Shown: positions 45,882 through 54,528 of the stretch, piece by piece
How the letters are laid out: each line of letters opens with the position of its first letter
How positions within the stretch are numbered: position 1 is the first letter of the stretch
From: JL08 sp039969355
GTDB taxonomy: Bacteria; Pseudomonadota; Alphaproteobacteria; Rhodobacterales; Rhodobacteraceae
Direction: 5' to 3'
Assembly (NCBI GenBank): GCA_039969355.1
Contig: JBDVOA010000028.1
Location: 1 to 64,000, forward strand
Length of the DNA stretch: 64,000 nucleotides
Made by a program: the position numbers and the translations under genes
Notes under the pieces: model-generated
The model's input: only the letters and a program-made list of their open reading frames with translations
Databases searched by the model: none
Told to the model about the DNA's origin: nothing

Positions 45882-46886
45882 ATGGTGCAACTCTTAAAGG
45901 TCATATTCATTGCGACGATAGTCTTGCTGATCATCGCTTTGACCGCCTGGGGAACCCTCGCATTGTGGTTCAGGGCGCCGGGGCAAGACACTTTGCGAAT
46001 CATCCTTGCCAGTGCATTTGCTTTGCTCGGACTGACCACAATGGCGGCCCAGTTCGGGCGGCGCCCGGCACGGTCAATCGCAGTTTTCGCGTTTGCATTT
46101 ACCGCGATCGTGATCTGGTGGAGTTCGATTCAGCCCCCAAATGAAGGACATTGGGCAGCAGACGTAGCGCGTCAGGTCACCGGCGTGATCGATGGCGATA
46201 TCATGACACTGAACAACGTGCGCGAATTTGAGTGGCACAGCGAGAATGATGCGACAGAGAACTGGACTACGCGCACTTATGACCTGAGCCAGGTCCAATC
46301 CACTGATCTGTTTATGTCATATTGGGACGGCCCTAATATTGCCCATTTCATCCTAAGTTTCGGGTTTGAGGGCGGCGAATACCTTGCCTGGTCGATCGAA
46401 GTGCGCAGGCAAGTTGGCGGAGGGTTCTCTCCGATTGCGGATTTCTTCAAGGAAAATACGATGGTCATCGTTGCTTCTGAGGAGCAGGATGTGGTCGGTG
46501 TTCGCTCAAATATCAGGGGTGAAGATGTACGCATATTTCGGGTTGTAACGGCCCCGGAATTGAGGCGCCACCTGATCGAGGAACTTGTGAACAATTCAAA
46601 CGCTCTGTCAGAACAGCCAAGGTTCTTCAATTCGCTCACATCTAACTGCGCCACAACTGTTGTGGGAATGTTGCGCGATATCGACGTCGATATCCCCTTT
46701 GACTGGCGGTTAGTCGTAAATGGATATCTGCCTGATCTTATCTATGATCGCGGAGCGCTTGATACGCGATTGCCAATGTCGGAACTGCGTGAACGCGGCA
46801 AGATCAAGTCGCGTGCGCAGGCAGTTGGGTTGAACAACGGTTATTCTGATGCGATCCGAATTGGCGTTCCCGATCCAAATACCTAA
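45882..46886 (+). CDS. Membrane-anchored DUF4105 (Lnb N-terminal periplasmic domain) protein
   Basis: The 334-residue protein has three N-terminal hydrophobic helices (about 4-25, 40-58, 63-82) and a large exported domain. The DUF4105 core shows WHSENDATENWTTRTYDLS, HFILSFGFEGGEYLAWSIEVR and the Cys of LTSNCATTVVGMLRD; this domain is thiol-protease-like with His/Cys. It resembles the N-terminal module of Lnb-type proteins. ATG 45882 follows AAGGGACGG and is preferred to the upstream frame. Confidence 0.85.
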   Translation: MVQLLKVIFIATIVLLIIALTAWGTLALWFRAPGQDTLRIILASAFALLGLTTMAAQFGRRPARSIAVFAFAFTAIVIWWSSIQPPNEGHWAADVARQVTGVIDGDIMTLNNVREFEWHSENDATENWTTRTYDLSQVQSTDLFMSYWDGPNIAHFILSFGFEGGEYLAWSIEVRRQVGGGFSPIADFFKENTMVIVASEEQDVVGVRSNIRGEDVRIFRVVTAPELRRHLIEELVNNSNALSEQPRFFNSLTSNCATTVVGMLRDIDVDIPFDWRLVVNGYLPDLIYDRGALDTRLPMSELRERGKIKSRAQAVGLNNGYSDAIRIGVPDPNT

Positions 46887-46895
46887 TGATGCTGG

Positions 46896-46924
46896 TTGAC
46901 TTGCCTGGCGACCCAAGGCAATTA
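46896..46924 (+). promoter_or_regulatory. Candidate promoter of thrS
   Basis: TTGACT (46896-46901), a 17-base spacer and CAATTA (46919-46924). The -35 is good and the -10 weak. It lies 62 bases before the thrS ATG and just after the DUF4105 stop. No tRNA-like or T-box leader is visible in the gap. Confidence 0.4.
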
Positions 46925-46985
46925 GCGCGCAACATAACCCGCAACCGGGCGTCTCGTAGGCGCCAAACTGACGAGGAGGCCCAAC

Positions 46986-48932
46986 ATGGCCCAAATTTCC
47001 CTTACCTTTCCTGATGGCAATGCGCGTGCGTACGACGCCGGAATAACAGCTGGCGATGTCGCGGCAAGCATCTCGACCTCACTCCGAAAAAAGGCGGTCA
47101 GCGCAAGCGTCAACGGCGCACACTACGATCTGGCCTGGCCGATCGAAGCGGATGCCAGCATCGCCATTCACACGATGGCGGATGAAGAGCAAGCCAATGA
47201 ATTGGTGCGCCACGATCTTGCCCACATAATGGCCCGCGCTGTTCAGGAAATCTGGCCCGAGACAAAGGTTACCATTGGGCCAGTGATCGAAAACGGTTGG
47301 TACTATGATTTCGACCGAGAAGAGCCATTCACCCCGGAAGACCTTGGCCTTATTGAAAAAAAAATGAAAGAGATCATCAACAAACGCGATCCGGTGACAA
47401 CAGAAGTTTGGGACCGAGCGCGAGCGATTGAATTCTACGAAGCCAACAACGAACCCTATAAAGTCGAACTGATCGAAAGCATACCGGGGGACGAACCGCT
47501 GCGCATGTACTGGCATGGTCATTGGCAAGATCTTTGTCGCGGGCCGCATTTGCAGCATACCGGACAAGTACCCGGAGATGCATTTAAACTGATGTCCATT
47601 GCTGGCGCTTACTGGCGTGGCGATTCAAACCGGGCAATGCTGCAACGCATCTACGGCGTGGCTTTCACTGGCAAGGAAAAGCTCAAGGCCCATCTGCACA
47701 TGCTGGAGGAAGCGGCAAAACGCGATCACCGTAAGCTGGGTCGGGAAATGGACCTGTTTCACATGCAGGAGGAAGCGCCCGGTCAGGTTTTCTGGCATCC
47801 CAACGGCTGGACAGTTTATACCGAATTGCAGGACTACATGCGCCGCAAGCAGCGTGCTGGTGGTTATCGCGAAATCAATACCCCTCAGGTCGTCGACCGC
47901 AAGCTTTGGGAAGCATCCGGGCACTGGGAAAAATATCAGGAGCATATGTTCCTTGTCGAGGTCGAAGAAGAACACGCCAAGGAAAAGGCGATCAATGCGC
48001 TAAAACCGATGAATTGCCCCTGTCACGTGCAGATTTTTAACCAGGGTTTGAAGTCCTATCGGGACTTGCCGTTAAGGCTGGCCGAATTCGGCTCTTGTTC
48101 GCGTTACGAACCCTCGGGCGCCCTGCATGGGATCATGCGTGTGCGCGGGTTTACGCAGGACGACGGGCACATTTTCTGCTCTGAAAGCCAGATCGAAGCG
48201 GAATGCGCAAACTTCATCAACTATCTGGCCGGGGTCTACGCCGACCTTGGATTTGAAAAGTTTGAGATCAAATTTGCGACCCGTCCGGAAAAGCGGGTAG
48301 GTAGTGACGAAAGCTGGGATCACGTCGAAAGCGCCCTTGAGGCCGCGATCAAGGCCACAGGACGCGAGTTCACTCTGGAACCGGGGGATGGTGCTTTTTA
48401 CGGGCCAAAACTCGATTTCTACCTGACCGACGCCATTGGCCGGGTCTGGCAATGCGGCACGTTTCAGGTTGATCCGAACCTTCCGGAACGGCTTGGCGCT
48501 ACCTACATTGGCGAAGACGGTGCAAAGCACCATCCTTACATGCTGCACCGCGCCTGTCTTGGCAGCTTTGAACGGTTCATTGGCATACTGATTGAGGAAC
48601 ACGCCGGAAAATTACCTTTCTGGCTTGCCCCGCGTCAGGTTGTCGTTGCGTCGATCATATCTGACGCGAATGACTATGTGCATGAAGTCGTCGCGGCGTT
48701 GACCGCTGCTGGTGTGCGTGCCGAGGCTGACGCGCGAAACGAAAAGATCAACTATAAGGTGCGTGAGCATTCTGTCGGGAAAGTACCGATCATCCTAGCT
48801 GTCGGCGCCCGCGAGGTCGATGACCAGACAGTTACGGTGCGCCGATTGGGCGAAAAACAAACGTCGGTGCAATCTTTGGACGACGTTGTCAGCGCGTTGG
48901 CGCACGACGCAAAGGCCCCGGATTTAGCATAA
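46986..48932 (+). CDS. thrS: Threonine--tRNA ligase
   Basis: ThrS charges tRNA-Thr. The 648-residue length is normal. Domains are an N-terminal TGS (SLTFPDGNARAYDAG), the editing domain with HDLAHIMARAVQE and DLCRGPHLQHTGQV, the class II catalytic domain with motif 2 and zinc ligands (MNCPCHVQIF; DDGHIFC) and the anticodon-binding domain after about 540. GAGGAGG lies eight bases before ATG 46986. Confidence 0.98.
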   Translation: MAQISLTFPDGNARAYDAGITAGDVAASISTSLRKKAVSASVNGAHYDLAWPIEADASIAIHTMADEEQANELVRHDLAHIMARAVQEIWPETKVTIGPVIENGWYYDFDREEPFTPEDLGLIEKKMKEIINKRDPVTTEVWDRARAIEFYEANNEPYKVELIESIPGDEPLRMYWHGHWQDLCRGPHLQHTGQVPGDAFKLMSIAGAYWRGDSNRAMLQRIYGVAFTGKEKLKAHLHMLEEAAKRDHRKLGREMDLFHMQEEAPGQVFWHPNGWTVYTELQDYMRRKQRAGGYREINTPQVVDRKLWEASGHWEKYQEHMFLVEVEEEHAKEKAINALKPMNCPCHVQIFNQGLKSYRDLPLRLAEFGSCSRYEPSGALHGIMRVRGFTQDDGHIFCSESQIEAECANFINYLAGVYADLGFEKFEIKFATRPEKRVGSDESWDHVESALEAAIKATGREFTLEPGDGAFYGPKLDFYLTDAIGRVWQCGTFQVDPNLPERLGATYIGEDGAKHHPYMLHRACLGSFERFIGILIEEHAGKLPFWLAPRQVVVASIISDANDYVHEVVAALTAAGVRAEADARNEKINYKVREHSVGKVPIILAVGAREVDDQTVTVRRLGEKQTSVQSLDDVVSALAHDAKAPDLA

Positions 48933-49035
48933 ACCAGTCATAATTCGGAGTTGAACTAGCGTACTGAACTGTGTTGGGACGGATGTGCGGTAGCATATTA
49001 GCGCAATTTTTCAAAGACTTGAGCGTCTTAGGCAA

Positions 49036-49076
49036 CTCACGTGAACTGACGGACCTGTGAGGCACAGGCTCGTGAG
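49036..49076. promoter_or_regulatory. Nested inverted repeats upstream of the bufferin operon
   Basis: Outer arms CTCACG (49036-49041) and CGTGAG (49071-49076) enclose a tight inner hairpin CCTGTG-AGG-CACAGG (49054-49068). There is no T tract, so it is not a convincing thrS terminator. It lies 92 bases before the bufA start and could be an RNA structure or a repressor site. Confidence 0.4.
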
Positions 49077-49167
49077 TGGAATTCGTGCCTCAGTGCGCGT
49101 ATCCTGCCATTACTATTGTAAGAGACACAAATACCAACGCAACGAGTATTCAATGAGGAAGCCTTTT

Positions 49168-49470
49168 ATGTCCACTGCTATTAAGTCTGTTGCTGTCGCC
49201 AGTGCCGTTACTGCTGCTTTGGCGTCAATATCCAACACTGCATCCGCTGCAACCATGGAAAAATGCTACGGCGTTTCCGAGGCGAGGTACAACGATTGCC
49301 ACGCGGGTCCAGGAACCACATGTGCGGGTACATCCGTCGTCGATTACCAAGGGAATGCATGGTCGCTTGTCAAAGCAGGGACATGCACCGAGATCGAACT
49401 ACCCCCAATGGCCGACGGATCGCCGCGGAAAGGATCGCTGGAAGTTCTGGATCGCGACTTGCCGGCGTAA
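49168..49470 (+). CDS. bufA1: Bufferin-type RiPP precursor, DUF2282 family
   Basis: This is the precursor of a ribosomally made, post-translationally modified metallophore-like peptide. The 100-residue protein has a signal peptide (residues 1-27, ending NTASA) used as leader and a core with four conserved Cys at 33, 44, 52 and 73: MEKCYGVSEARYNDC, PGTTCAGTSVVDYQGNAW, KAGTCTEIE. All four match the BufA1/DUF2282 pattern. A 27-residue tail after the last Cys is longer than usual and ends in acidic residues. ATG 49168 follows GAGGAA seven bases upstream; an ATG at 49153 is possible. Followed by bufB, 76 bases away. Confidence 0.88.
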   Translation: MSTAIKSVAVASAVTAALASISNTASAATMEKCYGVSEARYNDCHAGPGTTCAGTSVVDYQGNAWSLVKAGTCTEIELPPMADGSPRKGSLEVLDRDLPA

Positions 49471-49546
49471 TTGCAGAGCAAAGAGCATTGAATTGGAGTA
49501 CGGTGCGAAAAAGGTCCCACGCTTTGTTGCTGAAAGGACGATGCCG

Positions 49547-50401
49547 ATGCGGGAAGCGTTTTTCTCCACCCAATTGCCACCGGCACCAGGAGTGGGGTTC
49601 AAGCAGCGGCATTTCGATGACATCCTTACAGAACCCGGCCCGGTAGAATGGATTGAGATTCACGCCGAAAACTACATGGGAGATGGCGGCAGGCCAATTG
49701 CGCAGATCAGGCGACTGTCAGAAGAATTTTCTGTTTCAGTACACGGGGTTGGCTTAAGTATCGGGGGAAAGGCGGATCTGGATCCGGAGCACCTTGCCCG
49801 ATTAAATCATCTGCTCGACTGGCTGAAACCAGCAAGCTTTTCCGAGCATTTGGCCTGGTCCACCCATGACGGTCATTTTCTGAACGATCTTTTACCTTTG
49901 CCCTATACAGATGAAACGCTGGCGTGCGTCGCCACTCACATCGATCAAGTGCAAGATATCATTGGTTGCCGGATGCTGCTGGAAAATCCATCAAGCTATA
50001 TGGCATTTGACGCCTCAACATGGTCGGAAACTGATTTTCTACGGGAACTCGCACAGCGTACTGGGTGTGGTTTATTGCTGGATATCAACAATATCTTTGT
50101 TTCGGCAACGAATCTTGGGTCAGACCCCCATAGTTACATTGACGATTTTCCGCTGGAACAGGTCGGTGAAATTCATTTGGGAGGCCACCACAAGGACGCG
50201 GATGATACTGGCATGCCGCTTTTGATCGATAGTCATTCGACCGCGGTTTCTGATCCTGTTTGGGAGTTGCTCAACTACACTTTGAATCGTTCCGGCACGC
50301 GACCTGTGCTGATCGAATGGGATTCGGACATCCCCACTTGGTCAGTATTGTGCGCTCAGGCCGAGCGGGCTGCTGCGGCATTGAAACATGTACAGATATG
50401 A
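49547..50401 (+). CDS. bufB: DUF692 multinuclear non-heme iron oxygenase (MNIO), bufferin maturase
   Basis: The 284-residue TIM-barrel enzyme has the metal-binding residues of the MNIO family: His/Glu in EWIEIHAENYMGDGG, His in VSVHGVGLSIGG, His in FSEHLAWSTHDGHF, Glu in LLENPSSYMAF, Asp/Asn in LLLDINNIFVSATNLG, His in EIHLGGHHKDADD and Glu in VLIEWDSDIP. Known MNIO enzymes oxidise Cys in precursor peptides; bufferin MNIOs form 5-thiooxazoles. ATG 49547 has AAAGGA 8 bases upstream and is preferred to 49541. Stop overlaps bufC as ATGA. Confidence 0.92.
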   Translation: MREAFFSTQLPPAPGVGFKQRHFDDILTEPGPVEWIEIHAENYMGDGGRPIAQIRRLSEEFSVSVHGVGLSIGGKADLDPEHLARLNHLLDWLKPASFSEHLAWSTHDGHFLNDLLPLPYTDETLACVATHIDQVQDIIGCRMLLENPSSYMAFDASTWSETDFLRELAQRTGCGLLLDINNIFVSATNLGSDPHSYIDDFPLEQVGEIHLGGHHKDADDTGMPLLIDSHSTAVSDPVWELLNYTLNRSGTRPVLIEWDSDIPTWSVLCAQAERAAAALKHVQI

Positions 50402-51159
50402 TCTTTGAACAAACCATATTGGCATCCGCTTTGCTTAATCCGGCGTTAAATGTGCCTGACGGATTGTCAGACGGTCGAAAAAACTCAGCGGCTTGCCGAT
50501 TTAGAGTTTATCGCAACAACATTGCCATGTCGCTGACAGAAGCCCTAGTCGAAGGCTTTCCAGTACTCACTAAATTATTGGGACAATCCAACTTTGAGCG
50601 GGTAGCCAGAGAGTTTTTGCGAAATCATCCGCCAAATTCACCGGTGATGATGTTCTACGGGCAGGAATTCCCAGGATTTCTGGCCAATTTTGAGCCAACA
50701 AAACATTTGGGGTACCTTCAGGATGTCGCCCGACTGGAACTTGCCCTGCGCAGTTCTTATCACGCCGCAGACGCGGTGGCGATCAACCCATCGGAACTAC
50801 AATCCGTACCGCCAGATACACTGCATAGCGCAAAGCTTTTACTCGCTCCGGCCGTCTGGGTAATCCGCTCTGACTGGCCTATCTACGACATTTGGCGATA
50901 CAACACCGAACCCGGCGCGCCTAAGCCAATTGCCACCGCACAGGATATCTTGATAACACGGCCTGTATTCGATCCAGCCCCGCACTTGCTGACAAATGGC
51001 GGCGCAATTTGTATGGAGGCGATCCAACTGGGCGAAAGCCTTGGCGATTCCTTTGTTGCAGCCACGCGATCATTTCCAAATTTCGACCTGAGCGCACTAC
51101 TACGTATTCTTTTGACTGGTGGCGCGATCAGGAATGTCAATTTCGCGGACACGCCATGA
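50398..51159 (+). CDS. bufC: DUF2063 partner protein of the MNIO (BufC-like)
   Basis: The 253-residue protein carries the DUF2063 N-terminal domain: ACRFRVYRNNIAMSLTEALVEGFPVLTKLLG and REFLRNHPPNSPVMMFYGQEF (quoted in two parts of a single domain spanning about residues 35-90), then a winged domain that recognises the leader peptide in characterised RiPP systems of this class. It overlaps both bufB (ATGA) and the DoxX gene (ATGA), so stoichiometric coupled translation is expected. Confidence 0.9.
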   Translation: MIFEQTILASALLNPALNVPDGLSDGRKNSAACRFRVYRNNIAMSLTEALVEGFPVLTKLLGQSNFERVAREFLRNHPPNSPVMMFYGQEFPGFLANFEPTKHLGYLQDVARLELALRSSYHAADAVAINPSELQSVPPDTLHSAKLLLAPAVWVIRSDWPIYDIWRYNTEPGAPKPIATAQDILITRPVFDPAPHLLTNGGAICMEAIQLGESLGDSFVAATRSFPNFDLSALLRILLTGGAIRNVNFADTP

Positions 51160-51713
51160 ATGCGTTGCTTTCATTGCACAAAGCGATTGTGGGGCAGATC
51201 GAACAAATCGACTGGCTGCTTCCCACCTTGGCCCGGATTGTGTTCGCCGCAACCTTATTGATGTATTTTTGGGTTTCAGCACTAACGAAGTTAGGAGATG
51301 GCTTCATCGGTCTGTTCATTCCCAGCGATGGCGCCTACGCTCAAGTCTTTCCGAAGGCTTTTGAAGCGGCCGGATACAATATCGACGCATTGGGCACATA
51401 TCACTGGGCCGTTGTGGTTGTCGGCACCTGGACAGAGTTTGTTCTGCCGGCATTTATTGTACTGGGATTTTTGACGCGCCTTTCTGCAGTGGGGATGATT
51501 GTCTTTGTAACCGTTCAGACCATGACCGATCTATATTCCCATGGCAGCATGAGCGATCCCGAAACACTAGGGGCATGGTTCGACCGATTTCCCAATTCTG
51601 TAATCTTGGACCAACGCGCGCTTTGGATCATGCTGCTGCTGATCCTCGTTTTCAAAGGTGCCGGTCCACTTTCGCTTGATGCTGCCCTGCACAGAGGTGT
51701 AGCGGCGAGATAA
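51156..51713 (+). CDS. DoxX-family membrane protein of the bufferin operon (BufD-like)
   Basis: This 185-residue inner-membrane protein has four predicted helices (about 25-45, 75-95, 100-120, 150-170) and the DoxX look: ARIVFAATLLMYFWVSAL, VVVGTWTEFVLPAFIVLGFLTR. DoxX proteins are regular last genes of DUF692 operons and are thought to serve redox or membrane functions. The start ATG 51156 overlaps bufC as ATGA; the upstream frame overlaps bufC and is not used. Confidence 0.88.
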   Translation: MNALLSLHKAIVGQIEQIDWLLPTLARIVFAATLLMYFWVSALTKLGDGFIGLFIPSDGAYAQVFPKAFEAAGYNIDALGTYHWAVVVVGTWTEFVLPAFIVLGFLTRLSAVGMIVFVTVQTMTDLYSHGSMSDPETLGAWFDRFPNSVILDQRALWIMLLLILVFKGAGPLSLDAALHRGVAAR

Positions 51714-51718
51714 TGCCC

Positions 51719-52036
51719 TCAACTAACGCCCAATTCCCTGCGGACTTGGTTATCCCATCCCAGATATAGCGCGTCCCCTGCTGCAATGAGTGGGCGTTTC
51801 ATTAGTGTGGGGTGGGCGGCCAGCAGTTCTAGCGGGGGTTGTGCGCGCTCAATATCGGATAATCCGCGCCATGTGGTCGATCGGGTATTGATTAGAGCAG
51901 CGCCAAACTGCTGATAGGCTTGTTTCAGCGTGGCGAAAGGCACGCCGTCTTTTCGTACGTCCACAAGAGACGCATCCGGCATTGATTTCAAAGCCTTACG
52001 GCAAGTATCACAATTCTTTAGACCATATAAATTCAT
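51719..52036 (-). CDS. ArsC/Spx-like thioredoxin-fold protein (YffB type)
   Basis: The 105-residue protein has MNLYGLKNCDTCRKALKSM with a redox CxxC, and RPLIAAGDALYLGWD near the end. The CDTC form and short size fit the ArsC-family reductase YffB rather than a true arsenate reductase; no ars genes are nearby. ATG 52036 follows GGAAGGGG. It converges on the bufferin operon five bases from its end. Confidence 0.9.
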   Translation of the reverse strand: MNLYGLKNCDTCRKALKSMPDASLVDVRKDGVPFATLKQAYQQFGAALINTRSTTWRGLSDIERAQPPLELLAAHPTLMKRPLIAAGDALYLGWDNQVRRELGVS

Positions 52037-52244
52037 TTTTCCCCTTCCGATTGACCACATTAATTACCTATGCGGACCAAGATTGCATCCCGTTTTCCTT
52101 GATTTTTCGCCGTTAGTTTGCATTCATTTGAGTTGCGACTTGGCTTGTTCCATCCTGAGCGCATCACGATGGTCAGTCGCCTTGTCGTGCGAATTGTCTG
52201 GCCGCGCATTATGGCCGGGCGTACAGTAAAGAAGGAGACACGTG

Positions 52245-52451
52245 ATGCCAACGGGCACCGTGAAGTGGTTCAATACCACAAAAGGGTTCGGTTTTATTGA
52301 ACCCGAAGATGGCGGCAAGGATGTGTTTGTGCACATTTCTGCGGTTGAGCGGTCCGGTCTGACCGGCCTCGCGGACAATCAGAAAGTCAGCTATGAGTTG
52401 GAAGATGGGCGAGACGGCAGGCAAATGGCTGGCGACATCAAACCACTCTAG
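52245..52451 (+). CDS. Cold-shock protein, CspA family
   Basis: This 68-residue OB-fold RNA chaperone carries the RNP1 motif KGFGFIEPEDGG and RNP2 DVFVHISAVE. ATG 52245 is seven bases after GAAGGAG; a GTG at 52242 is in frame. About 200 bases precede it without a gene, compatible with the long leader of cold-shock mRNAs, but I see no firm thermosensor structure. Confidence 0.95.
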   Translation: MPTGTVKWFNTTKGFGFIEPEDGGKDVFVHISAVERSGLTGLADNQKVSYELEDGRDGRQMAGDIKPL

Positions 52452-52585
52452 CCTTTTTTGGCGATCGACATAGCCTTAGTACTCGCGCTTCAAAAACGAA
52501 ACGCCGAGCAGTGCAGCAATTGACTTGCAACCTGGATCGCCCCGCAAGGCGATGTGAGGCGGTTGATCCGCAAAAACTTACCGCG

Positions 52586-53065
52586 TCATAGTTTTCTCAG
52601 ATACTCTTGCACCCTGCATTTAGGATTGTGAGCCCGAATTTCTATGCTACCCCTTTGCGTCCACTCAACCGGATCAAATTCAGGGAAGTAAGTATCGGCG
52701 TCAGCAACAATAAGTTCAACCTCGGTCAACAAGAGTCGATCAGCCATTGGCAACATCGACTTGTAAATCTGATTGCCGCCAATGCCGTAAATTCTCTGAT
52801 GCCCTGCTTCGAGCGCCGCATTTACTGCTTCTTGTGGTGACGCGAATGTCATCTCCGCATCGCATCCTTTGGACGTCACAACAAGATTCATCCGATTCTT
52901 AAGCGGCTTATAAGGCAAGCTATCCCAGGTATGGCGCCCCATTATGATCGCGCCACCTGACGTTTCCCGTTGAAAAAATGCTAGATCTTCGGGCAGGTTC
53001 CACGGCATGGTTCCGTCCCGTCCGATGGCACTGTTTTGCGCGCGTGCCGCGATGAGAGTGATCAT
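52586..53065 (-). CDS. folA: Dihydrofolate reductase
   Basis: FolA reduces dihydrofolate with NADPH, regenerating the folate oxidised by ThyA. The 159-residue protein has ITLIAARAQNSAIGRDGTMPWNLPEDLAFF with the catalytic Glu/Asp region, IIMGRHTWDSLP, and IYGIGGNQIYKSMLP. It follows thyA by three bases, the usual thyA-folA operon. Confidence 0.97.
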   Translation of the reverse strand: MITLIAARAQNSAIGRDGTMPWNLPEDLAFFQRETSGGAIIMGRHTWDSLPYKPLKNRMNLVVTSKGCDAEMTFASPQEAVNAALEAGHQRIYGIGGNQIYKSMLPMADRLLLTEVELIVADADTYFPEFDPVEWTQRGSIEIRAHNPKCRVQEYLRKL

Positions 53066-53068
53066 TTC

Positions 53069-53902
53069 CTAAACCGCCACGGGTGCAGAAATTGCCGGAT
53101 GAGGATCATAGTCTAGGACCTCAAAATCCTCATATTTGAAGTCAAAGATCGAGTGCACGTCTCTTTTGATCAAAATCTTCGGCAGGGGCCGAATATCGCG
53201 CGCGAGTTGTTCTTTGACCTGATCCATGTGATTGCTGTAAATATGGGCGTCGCCAATTGAGTGGACAAAATCACCCGGGACGTATCCGGTGACGTGCGCC
53301 AGCATTTGCAGCAGAAGTGCATATGATGCGATGTTGAATGGCACTCCCAGAAACATATCAGCCGACCGCTGGTAGAGTTGAAGATGCATTCGTCCGTTCA
53401 GCGCACGGACCTGCCACATCGTATGGCAAGGAGGTAAAGCCATATTGGACAACTCACCCGGGTTCCAAGCAGAAACGATCAATCGCCGACTGTCAGGGCT
53501 GCTTCGAATGTTTGCAACCAGATCGGCGACCTGATCGCAGGTCCCGGCACGAAACAACGGTTCACCGTCTTGGGTCTCGGCGGTGGGTTCCAGTGCTGGA
53601 AAACGTCGCCATTGCTGACCATATACTGGCCCAAGGTCTCCATTTTCGTCCGCCCATTCATCCCAGATCGAGACACCATTGGCCTTCAGGTATTTGATGT
53701 TGGTGTCACCTGACAGGAACCAGAGGAGCTCGTGAATAATCGAGCGCAAATGAACTTTCTTGGTTGTCATCAGTGGGAAACCATCCGACAGGGCGTAACG
53801 CATCTGCATGCCAAAATGGGCTATGGTGCCTGTGCCCGTCCGGTCCGTAGACACTTCGCCATGTTTCAAAATCTCGCGCAGCGCGTCGTGGTATTGTTTC
53901 AA
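53069..53902 (-). CDS. thyA: Thymidylate synthase
   Basis: ThyA methylates dUMP to dTMP with methylene-THF. The 277-residue protein has DRTGTGTIAHFGMQMRY, LWFLSGDTNIKYL, the active-site Cys in MALPPCHTMWQVRAL, RSADMFLGVPFNIASYALL and the C-terminal HPAISAPVAV. Folate-recycling partner folA follows directly. Confidence 0.98.
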   Translation of the reverse strand: MKQYHDALREILKHGEVSTDRTGTGTIAHFGMQMRYALSDGFPLMTTKKVHLRSIIHELLWFLSGDTNIKYLKANGVSIWDEWADENGDLGPVYGQQWRRFPALEPTAETQDGEPLFRAGTCDQVADLVANIRSSPDSRRLIVSAWNPGELSNMALPPCHTMWQVRALNGRMHLQLYQRSADMFLGVPFNIASYALLLQMLAHVTGYVPGDFVHSIGDAHIYSNHMDQVKEQLARDIRPLPKILIKRDVHSIFDFKYEDFEVLDYDPHPAISAPVAV

Positions 53903-54076
53903 TTGAGCCTCCGTCGCTGGTAGAATCCTCTTTCTTAACTCTATCTAGTTGAGCGGACGACTAAAACCACAATATGAAGGCTTTGAGGTTCTGGGCATTG
54001 AAATAAATGGCTTACAGAAGTGCTGTAACCCGATGATTGCCAATGATAGGGTTCCGCATGACAGGAGAAATGACCC

Positions 54077-54505
54077 ATGGGACTTAATTATCTTCACGTA
54101 ATGGTTCGCGTCAAAGATCTGGACGCTTCAATCACCTTTTACAATTTGCTCGGCTTGCAAGAGACGCGACGCCATGAGAGCGAGAAAGGACGTTTCTCTC
54201 TCATATTCATGGCCCCGCCAGGCCAAGAGGATCGCCCTATAGAGTTGACCTACAACTGGGATGGCGACGACGGATTGCCCAGTGATAGTCGGCATTTTGG
54301 CCATTTGGCCTACGGCGTTGATAATATCTATGACGTCTGTCAGCACCTGTCGGACAATGGTGTAGTCATCAACCGCCCGCCACGGGATGGGCATATGGCC
54401 TTTGTCCGATCCCCCGACAATGTTTCGATAGAGCTTTTGCAGAATGGCGAAGCGCTTGCCCCTTCAGAGCCTTGGGCTAGCATGAAAAACACCGGTCATT
54501 GGTAG
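54077..54505 (+). CDS. gloA: Lactoylglutathione lyase (glyoxalase I)
   Basis: GloA converts the methylglyoxal-glutathione hemithioacetal to lactoylglutathione. The 142-residue VOC protein has LNYLHVMVRVKDLDASITFYNLLGL with metal His, RPIELTYNWDGDDG with Glu, HFGHLAYGVDNIYDVC with His, and DNVSIELLQNGEAL with Glu. It has a good AGGAGAAATGACCC leader. The DUF1194 gene begins just after it. Confidence 0.93.
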   Translation: MGLNYLHVMVRVKDLDASITFYNLLGLQETRRHESEKGRFSLIFMAPPGQEDRPIELTYNWDGDDGLPSDSRHFGHLAYGVDNIYDVCQHLSDNGVVINRPPRDGHMAFVRSPDNVSIELLQNGEALAPSEPWASMKNTGHW

Positions 54506-54528
54506 AACCAGGCTTCGCGGTCAGAGAT

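Noticed and set aside
49190..49546. N-terminal extension of bufB to 49190 giving a 403-residue protein.
   Set aside because: It overlaps the precursor gene in another frame, lacks MNIO similarity, and ATG 49547 has a good ribosome site.
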